DNA of 64,000 bases from RGIG4079 sp045646905 (GTDB lineage Bacteria; Bacteroidota; Bacteroidia; Bacteroidales; Muribaculaceae): assembly GCA_045646905.1 (NCBI GenBank), contig JAZRLP010000024.1, positions 192,549 through 256,548 on the forward strand. Reading direction: 5' to 3'. The notes beneath the pieces were generated by a model. The model was given only the letters and a program-made list of their open reading frames with translations. It ran no database searches and was not told where the DNA came from. Below, piece after piece: positions 41,066 through 49,972 of the stretch. A program made the position numbers and the translations under genes. Every line of letters begins with the position of its first letter. The stretch's first letter is position 1.

Positions 41066-41349
41066 GGTTTAAAGAGTTGGATTCATTGTTGCATTCACCA
41101 TTGCGATTGGCCGTTATGTCGATTTTGATAGGTGTGGAAAGTGCTGACTTTGTGTATATAAAGCAGCAAACCGGTGCAACCTCAGGTAATCTCAGTGTGC
41201 AACTTGATAAATTGCAGTCGGCAGGCTATATCTCGATAGAGAAAGGGTATAAAGGGAAAAAGCCTTGCACAACCTGTAGGGTTACCCAAGAGGGGTTATC
41301 GGCATTTGAGAAATATGTTGAAGCATTAAAGGGGTATATTAATAAATAG
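41062..41349 (+). CDS. Winged-helix transcriptional regulator (HTH_27/MarR-like)
   Basis: 95 residues: SPLRLAVMSILIG, ADFVYIKQQTGATSGNLSVQLDKLQSAGYI (helix-turn-helix and recognition helix), then the wing, SIEKGYKGKKPCTTCRVT, and a C-terminal dimerisation helix. This is the short single-domain winged-helix family (DUF24/HTH_27 type) often coupled to membrane proteins. Two Cys in the wing (CTTC) are notable and could sense metal or redox, which is inference. Confidence 0.82.
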   Translation: MRFKELDSLLHSPLRLAVMSILIGVESADFVYIKQQTGATSGNLSVQLDKLQSAGYISIEKGYKGKKPCTTCRVTQEGLSAFEKYVEALKGYINK

Positions 41350-41692
41350 TCTATATATAATGTGCAATGAGGGTAGGGTGCTGTGCTGGTGCTCGACTCT
41401 TGTTGCGTGTAGAGGGGTGATGATTTTGAGGAAGTAGGGCGAAATTTGATTTTGGGGTAAAAAGATGCGTGAAAGTTTGCGATAAAATGTTAAATAAATA
41501 TAAAATTGCAGGTTTTGATTGATTTGAATGTTGCTGTGACGGCGTGATTTTGTGCGAAAAACGATAGAAAAAGAGCTAAAATATGCTCAAAATGATATAA
41601 AATGAGGCGATTTGGGTTGAATAGGGATGAAAAATGACATAAAAACAGGTATTTTTATGCTATTGATATGGCGAAAGATAGAAACAAAATCA
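41350..41692. other. Gene-free region upstream of the rpsL promoter
   Basis: No credible reading frame in either strand. The sequence is rich in G and A tracts on this strand (GAGGGTAGGGTG, AGAGGGGTG), with short AT-rich blocks. No terminator hairpin was found after the regulator gene, so its transcript may run towards rpsL. Confidence 0.5.
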
Positions 41693-41724
41693 TTTGGTTA
41701 TTAGCGAATTATTTAGTAATTTTG
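41693..41724 (+). promoter_or_regulatory. Promoter of the ribosomal superoperon
   Basis: TTTG 41693-41696, 20 bases, TAATTTTG 41717-41724, an excellent match. Start near 41731, leaving a ~136-base leader before rpsL. Confidence 0.75.
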
Positions 41725-41730
41725 CATCGT

Positions 41731-41866
41731 TTTTCGGACTGACTTGATGCTGCGATATCGCTAACTCTCTGGGAGAGAAAGGGATATGTAGCGTTTGAGT
41801 GTGTGTGAAAATGGATTTTTTAACAGAACTATAATAAATTTTAAGTAACAAAAACAAAGAACTAAG
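41731..41866 (+). promoter_or_regulatory. Structured leader of rpsL
   Basis: It contains a nested hairpin: CGCTA (41759-41763) with TAGCG (41789-41793), enclosing CTCTC (41765-41769)/GAGAG (41773-41777). The palindrome GCGATATCGC (41752-41761) offers a competing fold. The last ~45 bases are A-rich, as usual for start regions here. Such a leader is a candidate feedback target, but no known family is recognised. Confidence 0.45.
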
Positions 41867-42256
41867 ATGCCTACTATTCAGCAATTAGTAAGAAAAGGAC
41901 GCGTTGCTCTTGAGGATAAGAGTAAATCACCCGCACTTGATTCTTGCCCACAACGTCGTGGCGTGTGCGTGCGTGTGTACACTACTACTCCTAAGAAGCC
42001 TAACTCGGCTATGCGTAAAGTAGCCCGTGTGAGATTGACTAACGGTAAAGAGGTGAACTCTTACATCCCAGGTGAAGGTCACAACCTACAAGAACACTCA
42101 ATCGTGTTGGTTCGTGGTGGTCGTGTTAAAGACCTTCCAGGTGTGCGTTATCACATCGTTCGCGGTACACTTGATACAAGCGGTGTTAAGGATCGTACAC
42201 AACGTCGCTCTAAATATGGAGCAAAACGTCCTAAAGCAGGTGCAGCTAAGAAGTAA
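41867..42256 (+). CDS. rpsL: 30S ribosomal protein S12
   Basis: 129 residues. It sits at the decoding centre; TPKKPNSAMRKVARV carries the Lys of the streptomycin-sensitive form, and GGRVKDLPGVRYH (second resistance hot spot) is wild-type, so no streptomycin-resistance change is visible. First gene of the superoperon; rpsG follows after 192 bases. Confidence 0.99.
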   Translation: MPTIQQLVRKGRVALEDKSKSPALDSCPQRRGVCVRVYTTTPKKPNSAMRKVARVRLTNGKEVNSYIPGEGHNLQEHSIVLVRGGRVKDLPGVRYHIVRGTLDTSGVKDRTQRRSKYGAKRPKAGAAKK

Positions 42257-42448
42257 TCGGGACCAATAAACCGGTGAAGTAACTAAATCGCACAAGAGAA
42301 TTTACAAAGAAAACGAGTTTTTAACTTAGTTTTTGATTTATTGGAACGCTGACATTATTGGTTGAGTAAGCCTCGATTAGCGAATCGTGAGCTGAAGAAT
42401 AAAAGATGAAAGCAACCAAGCAAACAAAAACACAAAACGACAAAGAAA
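42257..42448 (+). promoter_or_regulatory. rpsL-rpsG intercistronic region with alternative pairings
   Basis: The segment ACCAATAAA (42262-42270) can pair with TTTATTGG (42337-42344) or with TTATTGGT (42355-42362), an arrangement that allows two mutually exclusive folds. A short CGATT/AATCG hairpin lies just before rpsG. In E. coli the same gap is the S7 feedback target; that role here is inferred from position. Confidence 0.45.
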
Positions 42449-42925
42449 ATGCGTAAAGCAAAACCTAAAAAAAGGGTAGTATTACCCGATCCCGTCTTCA
42501 ATGACGTGAAAGTTTCTAAGTTCGTTAACCATCTTATGTATGATGGTAAAAAGAATATTTCTTATACAATATTCTACAACGCACTTGAAATCGTAAAATC
42601 TAAATTGCCTAACGAGGAAAAAACTGCGCTCGAAATCTGGAAAAAAGCGCTTGAAAATGTTACTCCTCAAGTGGAAGTTAAGTCTCGCCGTGTAGGTGGT
42701 GCTACTTTCCAAGTTCCAACTGAAATCCGCCCCGATCGTAAGGAATCAATTTCAATGAAAAACCTTATCCTTTATGCTCGCAAACGTGGTGGCAAAACTA
42801 TGGCTGACAAACTTGCAGCTGAAATCGTAGATGCTTTCAATGACCAAGGTGGTGCATTCAAACGTAAAGAAGATATGCACAAAATGGCTGAAGCTAACCG
42901 CGCATTCGCTCACTTCCGTTTCTAA
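42449..42925 (+). CDS. rpsG: 30S ribosomal protein S7
   Basis: 158 residues starting MRKAKPKKRVVLPDPVF. The RNA-binding core VGGATFQVPTEIRPDRK and the exit-site hairpin are recognisable. It nucleates 30S head assembly. Located 29 bases before fusA, the same order as in the classical str operon. Confidence 0.99.
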   Translation: MRKAKPKKRVVLPDPVFNDVKVSKFVNHLMYDGKKNISYTIFYNALEIVKSKLPNEEKTALEIWKKALENVTPQVEVKSRRVGGATFQVPTEIRPDRKESISMKNLILYARKRGGKTMADKLAAEIVDAFNDQGGAFKRKEDMHKMAEANRAFAHFRF

Positions 42926-42954
42926 TTTTTTCATTGAATAATTTCAGATAAAAA

Positions 42955-45081
42955 ATGGCTAAATCAGACGAATTATTAAAATATACCCGTAATATCGGTA
43001 TTATGGCTCACATCGATGCTGGTAAAACTACCACTTCTGAGCGTATTCTTTTCTATACCGGTCTTACTCACAAAATCGGTGAAGTTCATGATGGTGCTGC
43101 TACTATGGACTGGATGGAGCAAGAGCAAGAACGTGGTATCACTATCACATCTGCTGCTACTACCGCATTTTGGAAATATAACAACGATCAATATAAAATC
43201 AACTTGATTGACACCCCAGGACACGTTGACTTTACTGTAGAAGTAGAACGCTCACTCCGTGTACTTGATGGTGCTGTTGCTGCTTTCTGTGCTGTTGGTG
43301 GTGTTGAACCTCAATCTGAAACAGTGTGGCGTCAAGCTGATAAATATAATGTACCTCGTATCGGTTATGTAAACAAAATGGACCGTTCAGGTGCTAACTT
43401 CTTTGAAGTAGTGCGTCAGCTTAAGGAAGTTCTTGGTGCAAATCCTTGCCCTATCCAAATTCCTATCGGTGCTGAAGAAACTTTCAAAGGTATCGTTGAC
43501 CTCGTTACAATGAAGGCTTACTACTGGCCCGATGAACAACAAGGTGCTGACTATGTTATCGAAGAAATCCCTGCTACTCTTCAAGATGAAGCTGAAGAAT
43601 GGCGCGACAAAATGCTCGAAAAAATTGCTGAGTATGACGACGCATTGATGGAAAAATACTTCGATGATCCTTCAACTATCACTGAAGAAGAAATTCGCAA
43701 TGGTATCCGCAAAGCAACTCTTACAATGGACATCGTTCCTATGACTTGCGGTAGCTCATTCAAAAACAAAGGTGTTCAATGTTTGTTGAACAATGTTTGT
43801 GCTTATCTTCCTAGCCCATCTGATGGTGGTGCAATCGAAGGTCACTCAGTAGATAACCCTGAAGAAGTGATCACTCGTCAACCTTCAAGCGATGAGCCTA
43901 TGTGTGCTCTTGCGTTTAAGATTGCAACTGACCCATATGTAGGTCGTCTTTGCTTCTTCCGTGTTTACTCAGGTGACATGGCTGCTGGTAGCTATGTATT
44001 CAACTCACGCTCTGGTAAGAAAGAACGTGTATCACGTCTCTTCCAAATGCACTCAAGCAAGCAAAACCCAAAAGATGTAATCGGTTGTGGTGATATCGGT
44101 GCAGGTGTAGGTTTCAAAGATATCCGCACAGGTGATACTCTTTGTGCTGAAGATGCTCCTATCGTACTTGAAGCAATGGAATTCCCCGAACCAGTTATCG
44201 GTATCGCAGTTGAGCCTAAAACTCAAAAAGACCTCGATAAACTTGGTGTTGGTCTCCAAAAACTTGCTGAAGAAGACCCAACATTTACAGTACAAACTAA
44301 CGAAGAAACTGGTCAAACAGTTATCTCAGGTATGGGTGAGCTTCACCTCGATATTATTATCGACCGTCTTCGTCGTGAGTTTAAAGTAGAATGTAACCAA
44401 GGTCGTCCTCAAGTTACTTACAAAGAATCAATCACTCAATCAGTTGAACTTCGCGAAGTATTCAAGAAACAAACTGGTGGTCGTGGTAAATTTGCTGATA
44501 TCATCGTTCGCGTTGAGCCAGTAGATGAAGGATTCGAAGGTAACCTCCAATTTGTTGACGAAGTTAAAGGTGGTAACATTCCTAAAGAATATATCCCTTC
44601 AATCCAAAAAGGTTTCGTAACTGCAATGAAGAATGGTGTTCTTGCTGGTTACCCAGTAGAACAACTCAAAGTAACTGTTGTTGATGGTTCATTCCACCCA
44701 GTTGACTCTGACCAACTTTCATTTGAGCTTTGTGCTATCCAAGCATTCAAGAAAGCTTCAGAAAAAGCAGGTCCTGTTCTTCTCGAACCTATCATGAAGA
44801 TCGAAGTTGTTACTCCCGAAGAAAGCATGGGTGATGTAATCTCTGACTTGAACAAACGTCGTGGTCAAGTAGAAGGTATGGAAACAAGCCGCAGCGGCGC
44901 TCGCGTTGTTAAAGCTAAAGCTCCATTGGCCGAAATGTTTGGTTATGTTACTGCATTGCGTACTATCACTTCTGGTCGTGCTACATCAACTATGTCATTC
45001 TCTCACTATGACGAAGTAAGTAGCTCAATCGCTAAAAATGTCTTGACTGAATGCCAAGGCCGTGTTGATTTGTTGAAATAA
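42955..45081 (+). CDS. fusA: Elongation factor G
   Basis: 708 residues. G1 AHIDAGKTTTSER, switch I region RGITITSAATT, G3 DTPGHVDFTVEV and G4 NKMDRSGANF are all present; domains II-V complete the length. It drives ribosomal translocation with GTP. Codon use is strongly biased to a few codons, as expected for a highly expressed gene. No tuf gene follows; rpsJ starts 20 bases later. Confidence 0.99.
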   Translation: MAKSDELLKYTRNIGIMAHIDAGKTTTSERILFYTGLTHKIGEVHDGAATMDWMEQEQERGITITSAATTAFWKYNNDQYKINLIDTPGHVDFTVEVERSLRVLDGAVAAFCAVGGVEPQSETVWRQADKYNVPRIGYVNKMDRSGANFFEVVRQLKEVLGANPCPIQIPIGAEETFKGIVDLVTMKAYYWPDEQQGADYVIEEIPATLQDEAEEWRDKMLEKIAEYDDALMEKYFDDPSTITEEEIRNGIRKATLTMDIVPMTCGSSFKNKGVQCLLNNVCAYLPSPSDGGAIEGHSVDNPEEVITRQPSSDEPMCALAFKIATDPYVGRLCFFRVYSGDMAAGSYVFNSRSGKKERVSRLFQMHSSKQNPKDVIGCGDIGAGVGFKDIRTGDTLCAEDAPIVLEAMEFPEPVIGIAVEPKTQKDLDKLGVGLQKLAEEDPTFTVQTNEETGQTVISGMGELHLDIIIDRLRREFKVECNQGRPQVTYKESITQSVELREVFKKQTGGRGKFADIIVRVEPVDEGFEGNLQFVDEVKGGNIPKEYIPSIQKGFVTAMKNGVLAGYPVEQLKVTVVDGSFHPVDSDQLSFELCAIQAFKKASEKAGPVLLEPIMKIEVVTPEESMGDVISDLNKRRGQVEGMETSRSGARVVKAKAPLAEMFGYVTALRTITSGRATSTMSFSHYDEVSSSIAKNVLTECQGRVDLLK

Positions 45082-45101
45082 TACTTTATTATATAAATAA
45101 T

Positions 45102-45407
45102 ATGAGCCAAAAAATCAGAATTAAGCTAAAATCTTACGACCACAACTTGGTTGACAAGTCGGCTGAAAAGATTGTTAAGACTGTTAAGGCTACAGGTGCG
45201 GTAATCAGCGGTCCTATACCCTTACCCACTCACAAACGTATCTTTACAGTTAACCGTTCGACATTCGTGAACAAAAAATCACGCGAACAATTCCAACTTT
45301 CATCATTCAAACGTCTTATCGACATCTACAACTCAACTGCAAAGACAGTAGATGCTCTTATGAAGCTCGAACTCCCTAGCGGTGTAGAAGTAGAAATTAA
45401 GGTGTAA
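45102..45407 (+). CDS. rpsJ: 30S ribosomal protein S10
   Basis: 101 residues: QKIRIKLKSYDHNLVDKSAEK, then ATGAVISGPIPLPTHKR, the flexible loop also used for NusG/NusB contacts. The str and S10 operons are fused here, since S10 follows fusA directly. rplC starts 37 bases downstream. Confidence 0.98.
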   Translation: MSQKIRIKLKSYDHNLVDKSAEKIVKTVKATGAVISGPIPLPTHKRIFTVNRSTFVNKKSREQFQLSSFKRLIDIYNSTAKTVDALMKLELPSGVEVEIKV

Positions 45408-45444
45408 TTTTAGCAAAGTAGAAAAATTTTTAAATTAAAGAGAA

Positions 45445-46062
45445 ATGCCAGGATTATTAGGAAAAAAAATCGGAATGACATCCGTTTTCAGTGCCGATGG
45501 TAAAAATACACCATGCACTGTTATCGAAGTAGGTCCTTGTGTGGTTACTCAAGTAAAAACTCTTGAAAACGATGGGTATGAAGCTCTTCAACTCGGTTAC
45601 GAGGATAAAAAAGAGAAACATACTACTAACCCTGAAATGGGTCACTTCAAGAAAGCAGGTGTAACACCCAAGAGACACTTGGCCGAGTTCAAAGGATTTG
45701 AAGGCGAATACAAACTTGGTGACGCCATTACAGTTGAAATGTTTGCAGAAGGTGACTTCGTTGACATCGCAGGCACTTCAAAAGGTAAAGGTTTCCAAGG
45801 TGTTGTAAAACGTCACGGTTTCGGTGGTGTGGGTCAATCTACTCACGGTCAACACAACCGTCTTCGCGCACCCGGTTCTGTGGGCGCATGTTCTTATCCC
45901 GCTAAAGTATTCAAAGGAATGCGTATGGCAGGACAAACCGGCAATAAGCGTGTAACCGTGCAAAACCTCCAAGTATTGAAGGTGATTGCCGAACACAATC
46001 TAATGATGATTAAGGGATCTATCCCCGGAAGTAAAGGTTCAATCGTAATAATTGAGAAATAA
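45445..46062 (+). CDS. rplC: 50S ribosomal protein L3
   Basis: 205 residues starting MPGLLGKKIGMTSVF. The long central loop that reaches the peptidyl-transferase centre reads KRHGFGGVGQSTHGQHNRLR. The gene stop overlaps the rplD start by one base (TAATG). Confidence 0.98.
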   Translation: MPGLLGKKIGMTSVFSADGKNTPCTVIEVGPCVVTQVKTLENDGYEALQLGYEDKKEKHTTNPEMGHFKKAGVTPKRHLAEFKGFEGEYKLGDAITVEMFAEGDFVDIAGTSKGKGFQGVVKRHGFGGVGQSTHGQHNRLRAPGSVGACSYPAKVFKGMRMAGQTGNKRVTVQNLQVLKVIAEHNLMMIKGSIPGSKGSIVIIEK

Positions 46063-46682
46063 TGGAACTCGCAGTATATAATATTAAAGGAGAAGACACT
46101 GGTCGCAAAGTTCAATTGAACGACGAAGTGTTTGCAATCGAAGCAAACGAGCATGCCGTATATCTCGATGTTAAGCAATACTTGGCTAATCAACGTCAAG
46201 GTACTCACAAAGCCAAAGAAAGAAGCGAAGTATCTGGTTCTACCCGCAAGCTTCACAAGCAAAAAGGTGGTGGTGGTGCTCGTATCGGTGACATCAACTC
46301 ACCTGTATTGGTAGGTGGTGGCCGCGTATTTGGTCCACGTCCTCGTGATTACCGTTTCAAACTTAACAAGAAACTCAAACAACTTGCTCGCAAGTCGGCT
46401 TTGACATACAAGGCACAAGATAACGAAATCATTATCGTTGAAGACTTCACTTTTGAAGCTCCAAAGACTAAAGAATTCGTAAACTTTGCTAAAAATCTAC
46501 AAATTGCTGATAAGAAAGCGCTTTTCGTTTTAGCAAATGAAAATAAAAACGTATATTTGTCAGCTCGAAATCTTCCAACTGCAAACGTGATGATTGCAGC
46601 GGAAGTGAATACTTATGCAATTCTCAACAACAAAGCTATTGTCCTTACGGAAAGTAGCCTTGACGTTATTAATAAATTTTAA
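46062..46682 (+). CDS. rplD: 50S ribosomal protein L4
   Basis: 206 residues. The exit-tunnel loop is intact (HKQKGGGGARIGD, then GGRVFGPRPRDY). L4 autoregulates S10 operons in E. coli, but no comparable leader is visible here because the operon is fused to str. rplW follows after 14 bases with an SD sequence. Confidence 0.97.
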   Translation: MELAVYNIKGEDTGRKVQLNDEVFAIEANEHAVYLDVKQYLANQRQGTHKAKERSEVSGSTRKLHKQKGGGGARIGDINSPVLVGGGRVFGPRPRDYRFKLNKKLKQLARKSALTYKAQDNEIIIVEDFTFEAPKTKEFVNFAKNLQIADKKALFVLANENKNVYLSARNLPTANVMIAAEVNTYAILNNKAIVLTESSLDVINKF

Positions 46683-46699
46683 GGAGGACAAAGAAAATG
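46681..46699 (+). promoter_or_regulatory. Shine-Dalgarno sequence of rplW
   Basis: AAGGAGG at 46681-46687, 9 bases before ATG 46697. Almost all other starts in the window lack SD sites, so this is exceptional. Confidence 0.75.
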
Positions 46700-46987
46700 G
46701 ATATAATGATTAAACCAATCGTTACAGAGAAAGCTACTAAGCTTACAGAAAAGCTTAATCGCTACACTTTCCGCGTATCTCTAAATGCCAACAAGTATCA
46801 AATCAAATCTTTGGTTGAGCAACTTTATGGCGTGAAAGTAGTTAATGTCAACACTCTTGTTGTTAGAGGTAAAAACAAGTCTCGTTGGACTAAGAGCGGT
46901 CTTCTTCGTGGTAAAACTACTACGTGGAAGAAAGCGTTCATTACAGTTGGCGAAGGCGAAACTATTGACTTTTATAGCAACATATAA
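46697..46987 (+). CDS. rplW: 50S ribosomal protein L23
   Basis: 96 residues starting MDIMIKPIVTEKATKLTEK. It forms the rim of the exit tunnel where trigger factor and SRP dock. Preceded by a real SD site, unusual here; rplB starts 6 bases downstream. Confidence 0.97.
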   Translation: MDIMIKPIVTEKATKLTEKLNRYTFRVSLNANKYQIKSLVEQLYGVKVVNVNTLVVRGKNKSRWTKSGLLRGKTTTWKKAFITVGEGETIDFYSNI

Positions 46988-46993
46988 TAGAAA

Positions 46994-47821
46994 ATGGCAG
47001 TAAGAAAATTGAAGCCCACAACACCGGGGCAAAGACACAAGATTATTGGTGTATTTAAAGGTACAATCACTGCTAGTACACCAGAGAAATCTCTTACAGT
47101 CGGTAAGAAAGCGTCCGGAGGTCGTAATGCCGAAGGTCACCTAACCACCCGTTACCTTGGTGGCGGTCACAAACGCAAATACCGTTTCATTGACTTTAAG
47201 AGAAATAAAGACGGTGTTCCCGCAGTAGTAAAATCAATCGAGTATGACCCAAACCGTTCAGCTCGTATTGCTCTTCTTTACTATGTAGACGGAGCTAAGG
47301 CTTATATAATTGCACCCAACGGCTTAGAAGTTGGCGCAACAGTTGTAAGCGGTGAAAATGTAGCACCCGAAGTAGGTAACGCTCTTCCATTGAGCAAAAT
47401 TCCTGTGGGTACTCTCATCCACAACATCGAGTTGCGTCCCGGTCAAGGAGCATTTATGGCTCGTTCAGCCGGTACTTTCGCGCAATTGACTTCTCGCGAA
47501 GGAGCTTATGCAATTATCAAATTACCTTCAGGTGAAACACGTAAAGTGCTCGCAGCTTGTAAAGCTACTATTGGTGTAGTTGGTAACAGCGAACACTCTC
47601 TTGAACGTTCAGGTAAAGCCGGTCGTTCACGCTGGCTCGGACGTCGTCCACGCAACCGTGGTGTAGTAATGAACCCTGTAGATCACCCAATGGGTGGTGG
47701 TGAAGGCCGTGCATCTGGTGGTCACCCACGTTCTCGCAAGGGCTTGTATGCTAAGGGTCTTAAGACACGTGCACCGAAGAAACATTCTTCAAAGTACATT
47801 ATTGAAAGAAGAAAAAAGTAA
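46994..47821 (+). CDS. rplB: 50S ribosomal protein L2
   Basis: 275 residues. The universally conserved HPMGGGEGRASGGHPRS segment near the C-terminus holds the His important for peptidyl transfer, and LGGGHKRKYR is the N-terminal RNA-binding part. Located between L23 and S19 as usual. Confidence 0.98.
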   Translation: MAVRKLKPTTPGQRHKIIGVFKGTITASTPEKSLTVGKKASGGRNAEGHLTTRYLGGGHKRKYRFIDFKRNKDGVPAVVKSIEYDPNRSARIALLYYVDGAKAYIIAPNGLEVGATVVSGENVAPEVGNALPLSKIPVGTLIHNIELRPGQGAFMARSAGTFAQLTSREGAYAIIKLPSGETRKVLAACKATIGVVGNSEHSLERSGKAGRSRWLGRRPRNRGVVMNPVDHPMGGGEGRASGGHPRSRKGLYAKGLKTRAPKKHSSKYIIERRKK

Positions 47822-47840
47822 TCTGATTAATTAAGTAACT

Positions 47841-48110
47841 ATGAGTCGTTCATTAAAAAAAGGCCCATTTATCAGCGTCAAATTGGAAAAGAAAGTGACA
47901 GCGATGAATGAAAGCGGAAAGCAATCAGTTATCAAAACTTGGAGCCGCGCTTCAATGATTGCTCCCGAATTCGTTGGACACACTTTTGCAGTTCACAATG
48001 GTAATAAATTCATTCCTGTTTACGTCACTGAAAACATGGTAGGTCACAAACTTGGAGAATTTGCTCCTACTCGCACCTTCCGTGGTCACGGCGGTAACAA
48101 GAAAAAATAA
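47841..48110 (+). CDS. rpsS: 30S ribosomal protein S19
   Basis: 89 residues: MSRSLKKGPFISVKLEKKV, then TWSRASMIAPEFVGHTFAVHNG and the C-terminal TRTFRGHGGNKKK. It packs with S13 in the 30S head. A 48-base gap precedes rplV. Confidence 0.98.
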   Translation: MSRSLKKGPFISVKLEKKVTAMNESGKQSVIKTWSRASMIAPEFVGHTFAVHNGNKFIPVYVTENMVGHKLGEFAPTRTFRGHGGNKKK

Positions 48111-48158
48111 TAGAGGCCTGTTATAAATAATTTTTGATAAAAAAAGAAATTAAATACA

Positions 48159-48569
48159 ATGGGTGTAAGAAAAAGACAATCAGCCGAAGTAATGAAGGAA
48201 ACCCGCAAATCACAAGCTTTTGCTAAGTTGGTTAACGTTCCTTCTTCTCCTCGCAAAATGCGTCTCGTTGCAGACATGGTGCGTGGCCAAGAAGTGTTCC
48301 GTGCATTGGGTATCCTCAAGTTCTCCAACAAAGAGGCTGCTGCTAAAGTTGAAAAACTTTTGCGTTCAGCTATCGCTAACTGGGAGGCAAAAAATGAGAA
48401 AAAAGCTGAAAACGGTGAACTTTACATTAGCACAATCTTCGTTACTTGTGCTCCAATGTTGAAACGTCTCCGCACAGCTCCTCAAGGTAGAGGTTATAGA
48501 ATTCGTAAACGTTCAAATCACGTTACGTTGTTTGTAGATACAATTGATAACGCTAAAAAAGAGGCATAA
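48159..48569 (+). CDS. rplV: 50S ribosomal protein L22
   Basis: 136 residues. Conserved VPSSPRKMRLVADMVRG and the tunnel-lining hairpin near RTAPQGRGYRIRKR, the site of macrolide-resistance changes; no insertion or deletion is seen there. rpsC starts 3 bases later. Confidence 0.97.
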   Translation: MGVRKRQSAEVMKETRKSQAFAKLVNVPSSPRKMRLVADMVRGQEVFRALGILKFSNKEAAAKVEKLLRSAIANWEAKNEKKAENGELYISTIFVTCAPMLKRLRTAPQGRGYRIRKRSNHVTLFVDTIDNAKKEA

Positions 48570-48572
48570 GAA

Positions 48573-49295
48573 ATGGGACAAAAAGTAAATCCAATCAGTA
48601 ATCGTTTAGGTGTCATCCGTGGATGGGATTCTAACTGGTATGGTGGAAACAAGTATGGTGATACTTTGCTCGAAGACTCAAAACTTCGCAAATATCTCAA
48701 CGTCCGCTTAGCCAAATCAAGCGTTTCTCGCATTGTTATTGAGCGCACTTTGAAACTTATCACTATCACAGTGTGTACTTCACGCCCCGGTATCATTATC
48801 GGTAAAGGTGGTAGCGAAGTTGAAAAACTCAAAGAAGAGCTCAAGAAAATCACCGACAAAGATGTACAAATCAACATCTTTGAAATTAAACGCCCCGAGC
48901 TCGATGCACAAATCGTGGCTAGCACTGTAGCTCGTCAAATCGAAGGCAAAATCGCATATCGTCGTGCAGTGAAAATGGCTATCGCTGGTTCTATGCGCAG
49001 CGGTGCTGAAGGTATCAAAGTACAAGTGAGTGGCCGTCTTAACGGAGCTGAAATGGCTCGTAGCGAGATGTTCAAAGAAGGACGTACTCCTCTTCACACT
49101 CTCCGTGCTGATATCGACTATGCACTTGTTGAAGCACACACTAAAGTGGGTGTTATCGGCGTGAAAGTGTGGATTTGTCGTGGTGAAGTTTACGGTAAAC
49201 GCGATCTCGCTCCTTCTTTCACTTCTAACAACAAAGAAGGTCGTGGTAATGGTAACGGCTCTCGTCGTGGTGGTTTCCGTAACAAGAAAAAATAA
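48573..49295 (+). CDS. rpsC: 30S ribosomal protein S3
   Basis: 240 residues with a KH domain (GIIIGKGGSEVEKLKEEL), followed by the helicase-associated Arg/Lys region and a Gly/Asn/Arg-rich tail (RGNGNGSRRGG...). It lines the mRNA entry channel. The Gly-rich tail is longer than in E. coli S3. Confidence 0.97.
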   Translation: MGQKVNPISNRLGVIRGWDSNWYGGNKYGDTLLEDSKLRKYLNVRLAKSSVSRIVIERTLKLITITVCTSRPGIIIGKGGSEVEKLKEELKKITDKDVQINIFEIKRPELDAQIVASTVARQIEGKIAYRRAVKMAIAGSMRSGAEGIKVQVSGRLNGAEMARSEMFKEGRTPLHTLRADIDYALVEAHTKVGVIGVKVWICRGEVYGKRDLAPSFTSNNKEGRGNGNGSRRGGFRNKKK

Positions 49296-49325
49296 TCGTT
49301 AAACATCAATTGATTCAACACAACA

Positions 49326-49757
49326 ATGTTACAACCAAAGAAAACTAAATTTCGCCGTCAACAAAAAGGCCGCATGAAAGGTAACGCTCAACGCGGTAAT
49401 CAGTTGGCATTCGGTTCTTTTGGTATAAAGACTTTGGAGTCAAAATGGATTACTGGTCGCCAAATTGAGGCTGCTCGTATCGCTGTGACTCGTTATATGC
49501 AACGTCAAGGTCAAATCTGGATTCGCATATTCCCCGACAAGCCTATCACCAAAAAACCTGCTGAAGTGCGTATGGGTAAAGGTAAAGGTGCTCCCGAAGG
49601 TTTCGTAGCTCCTGTTACTCCAGGTCGCATGCTTATTGAAGTAGAAGGCGTAAGCTTTGAGATTGCAAAAGAAGCACTTCGCTTAGCAGCTCAAAAGCTC
49701 CCAGTGACTACTAAATTCGTAGTACGCCGTGATTATGATCCAACTCAAAATGTGTAA
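49326..49757 (+). CDS. rplP: 50S ribosomal protein L16
   Basis: 143 residues starting MLQPKKTKFRRQQKGRMKG. The conserved Arg of the oxygenase-modified loop lies in MGKGKGAPEGFVAPV, in the same context as E. coli Arg81. Binds near the A site. rpmC starts 6 bases later. Confidence 0.97.
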   Translation: MLQPKKTKFRRQQKGRMKGNAQRGNQLAFGSFGIKTLESKWITGRQIEAARIAVTRYMQRQGQIWIRIFPDKPITKKPAEVRMGKGKGAPEGFVAPVTPGRMLIEVEGVSFEIAKEALRLAAQKLPVTTKFVVRRDYDPTQNV

Positions 49758-49763
49758 AAGATT

Positions 49764-49961
49764 ATGAAGAAAGAAGAAATCAAAGAACTTAGCACTCAAG
49801 ACCTCAAAGATCGTCTTGTAGAGATGGAAAAAGATTACCTTCAACTCAAGGTTAATCACGCAGTTTCTCCTCTTGATAGCCCTGCTAAGATTACACATGA
49901 TCGTAAAATGATTGCACGCGTTAAGACAGAGTTGCGTCAGCGCGAACTTAACAATAAATAA
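49764..49961 (+). CDS. rpmC: 50S ribosomal protein L29
   Basis: 65 residues, the usual two-helix antiparallel hairpin: KKEEIKELSTQDLKDRLVEM and DRKMIARVKTELRQREL. It sits at the exit tunnel next to L23. Confidence 0.95.
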   Translation: MKKEEIKELSTQDLKDRLVEMEKDYLQLKVNHAVSPLDSPAKITHDRKMIARVKTELRQRELNNK

Positions 49962-49972
49962 TCCCAAAACAA

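Noticed and set aside
41867..42256. Streptomycin-resistance change in rpsL
   Set aside because: Both hot-spot motifs carry the wild-type Lys.
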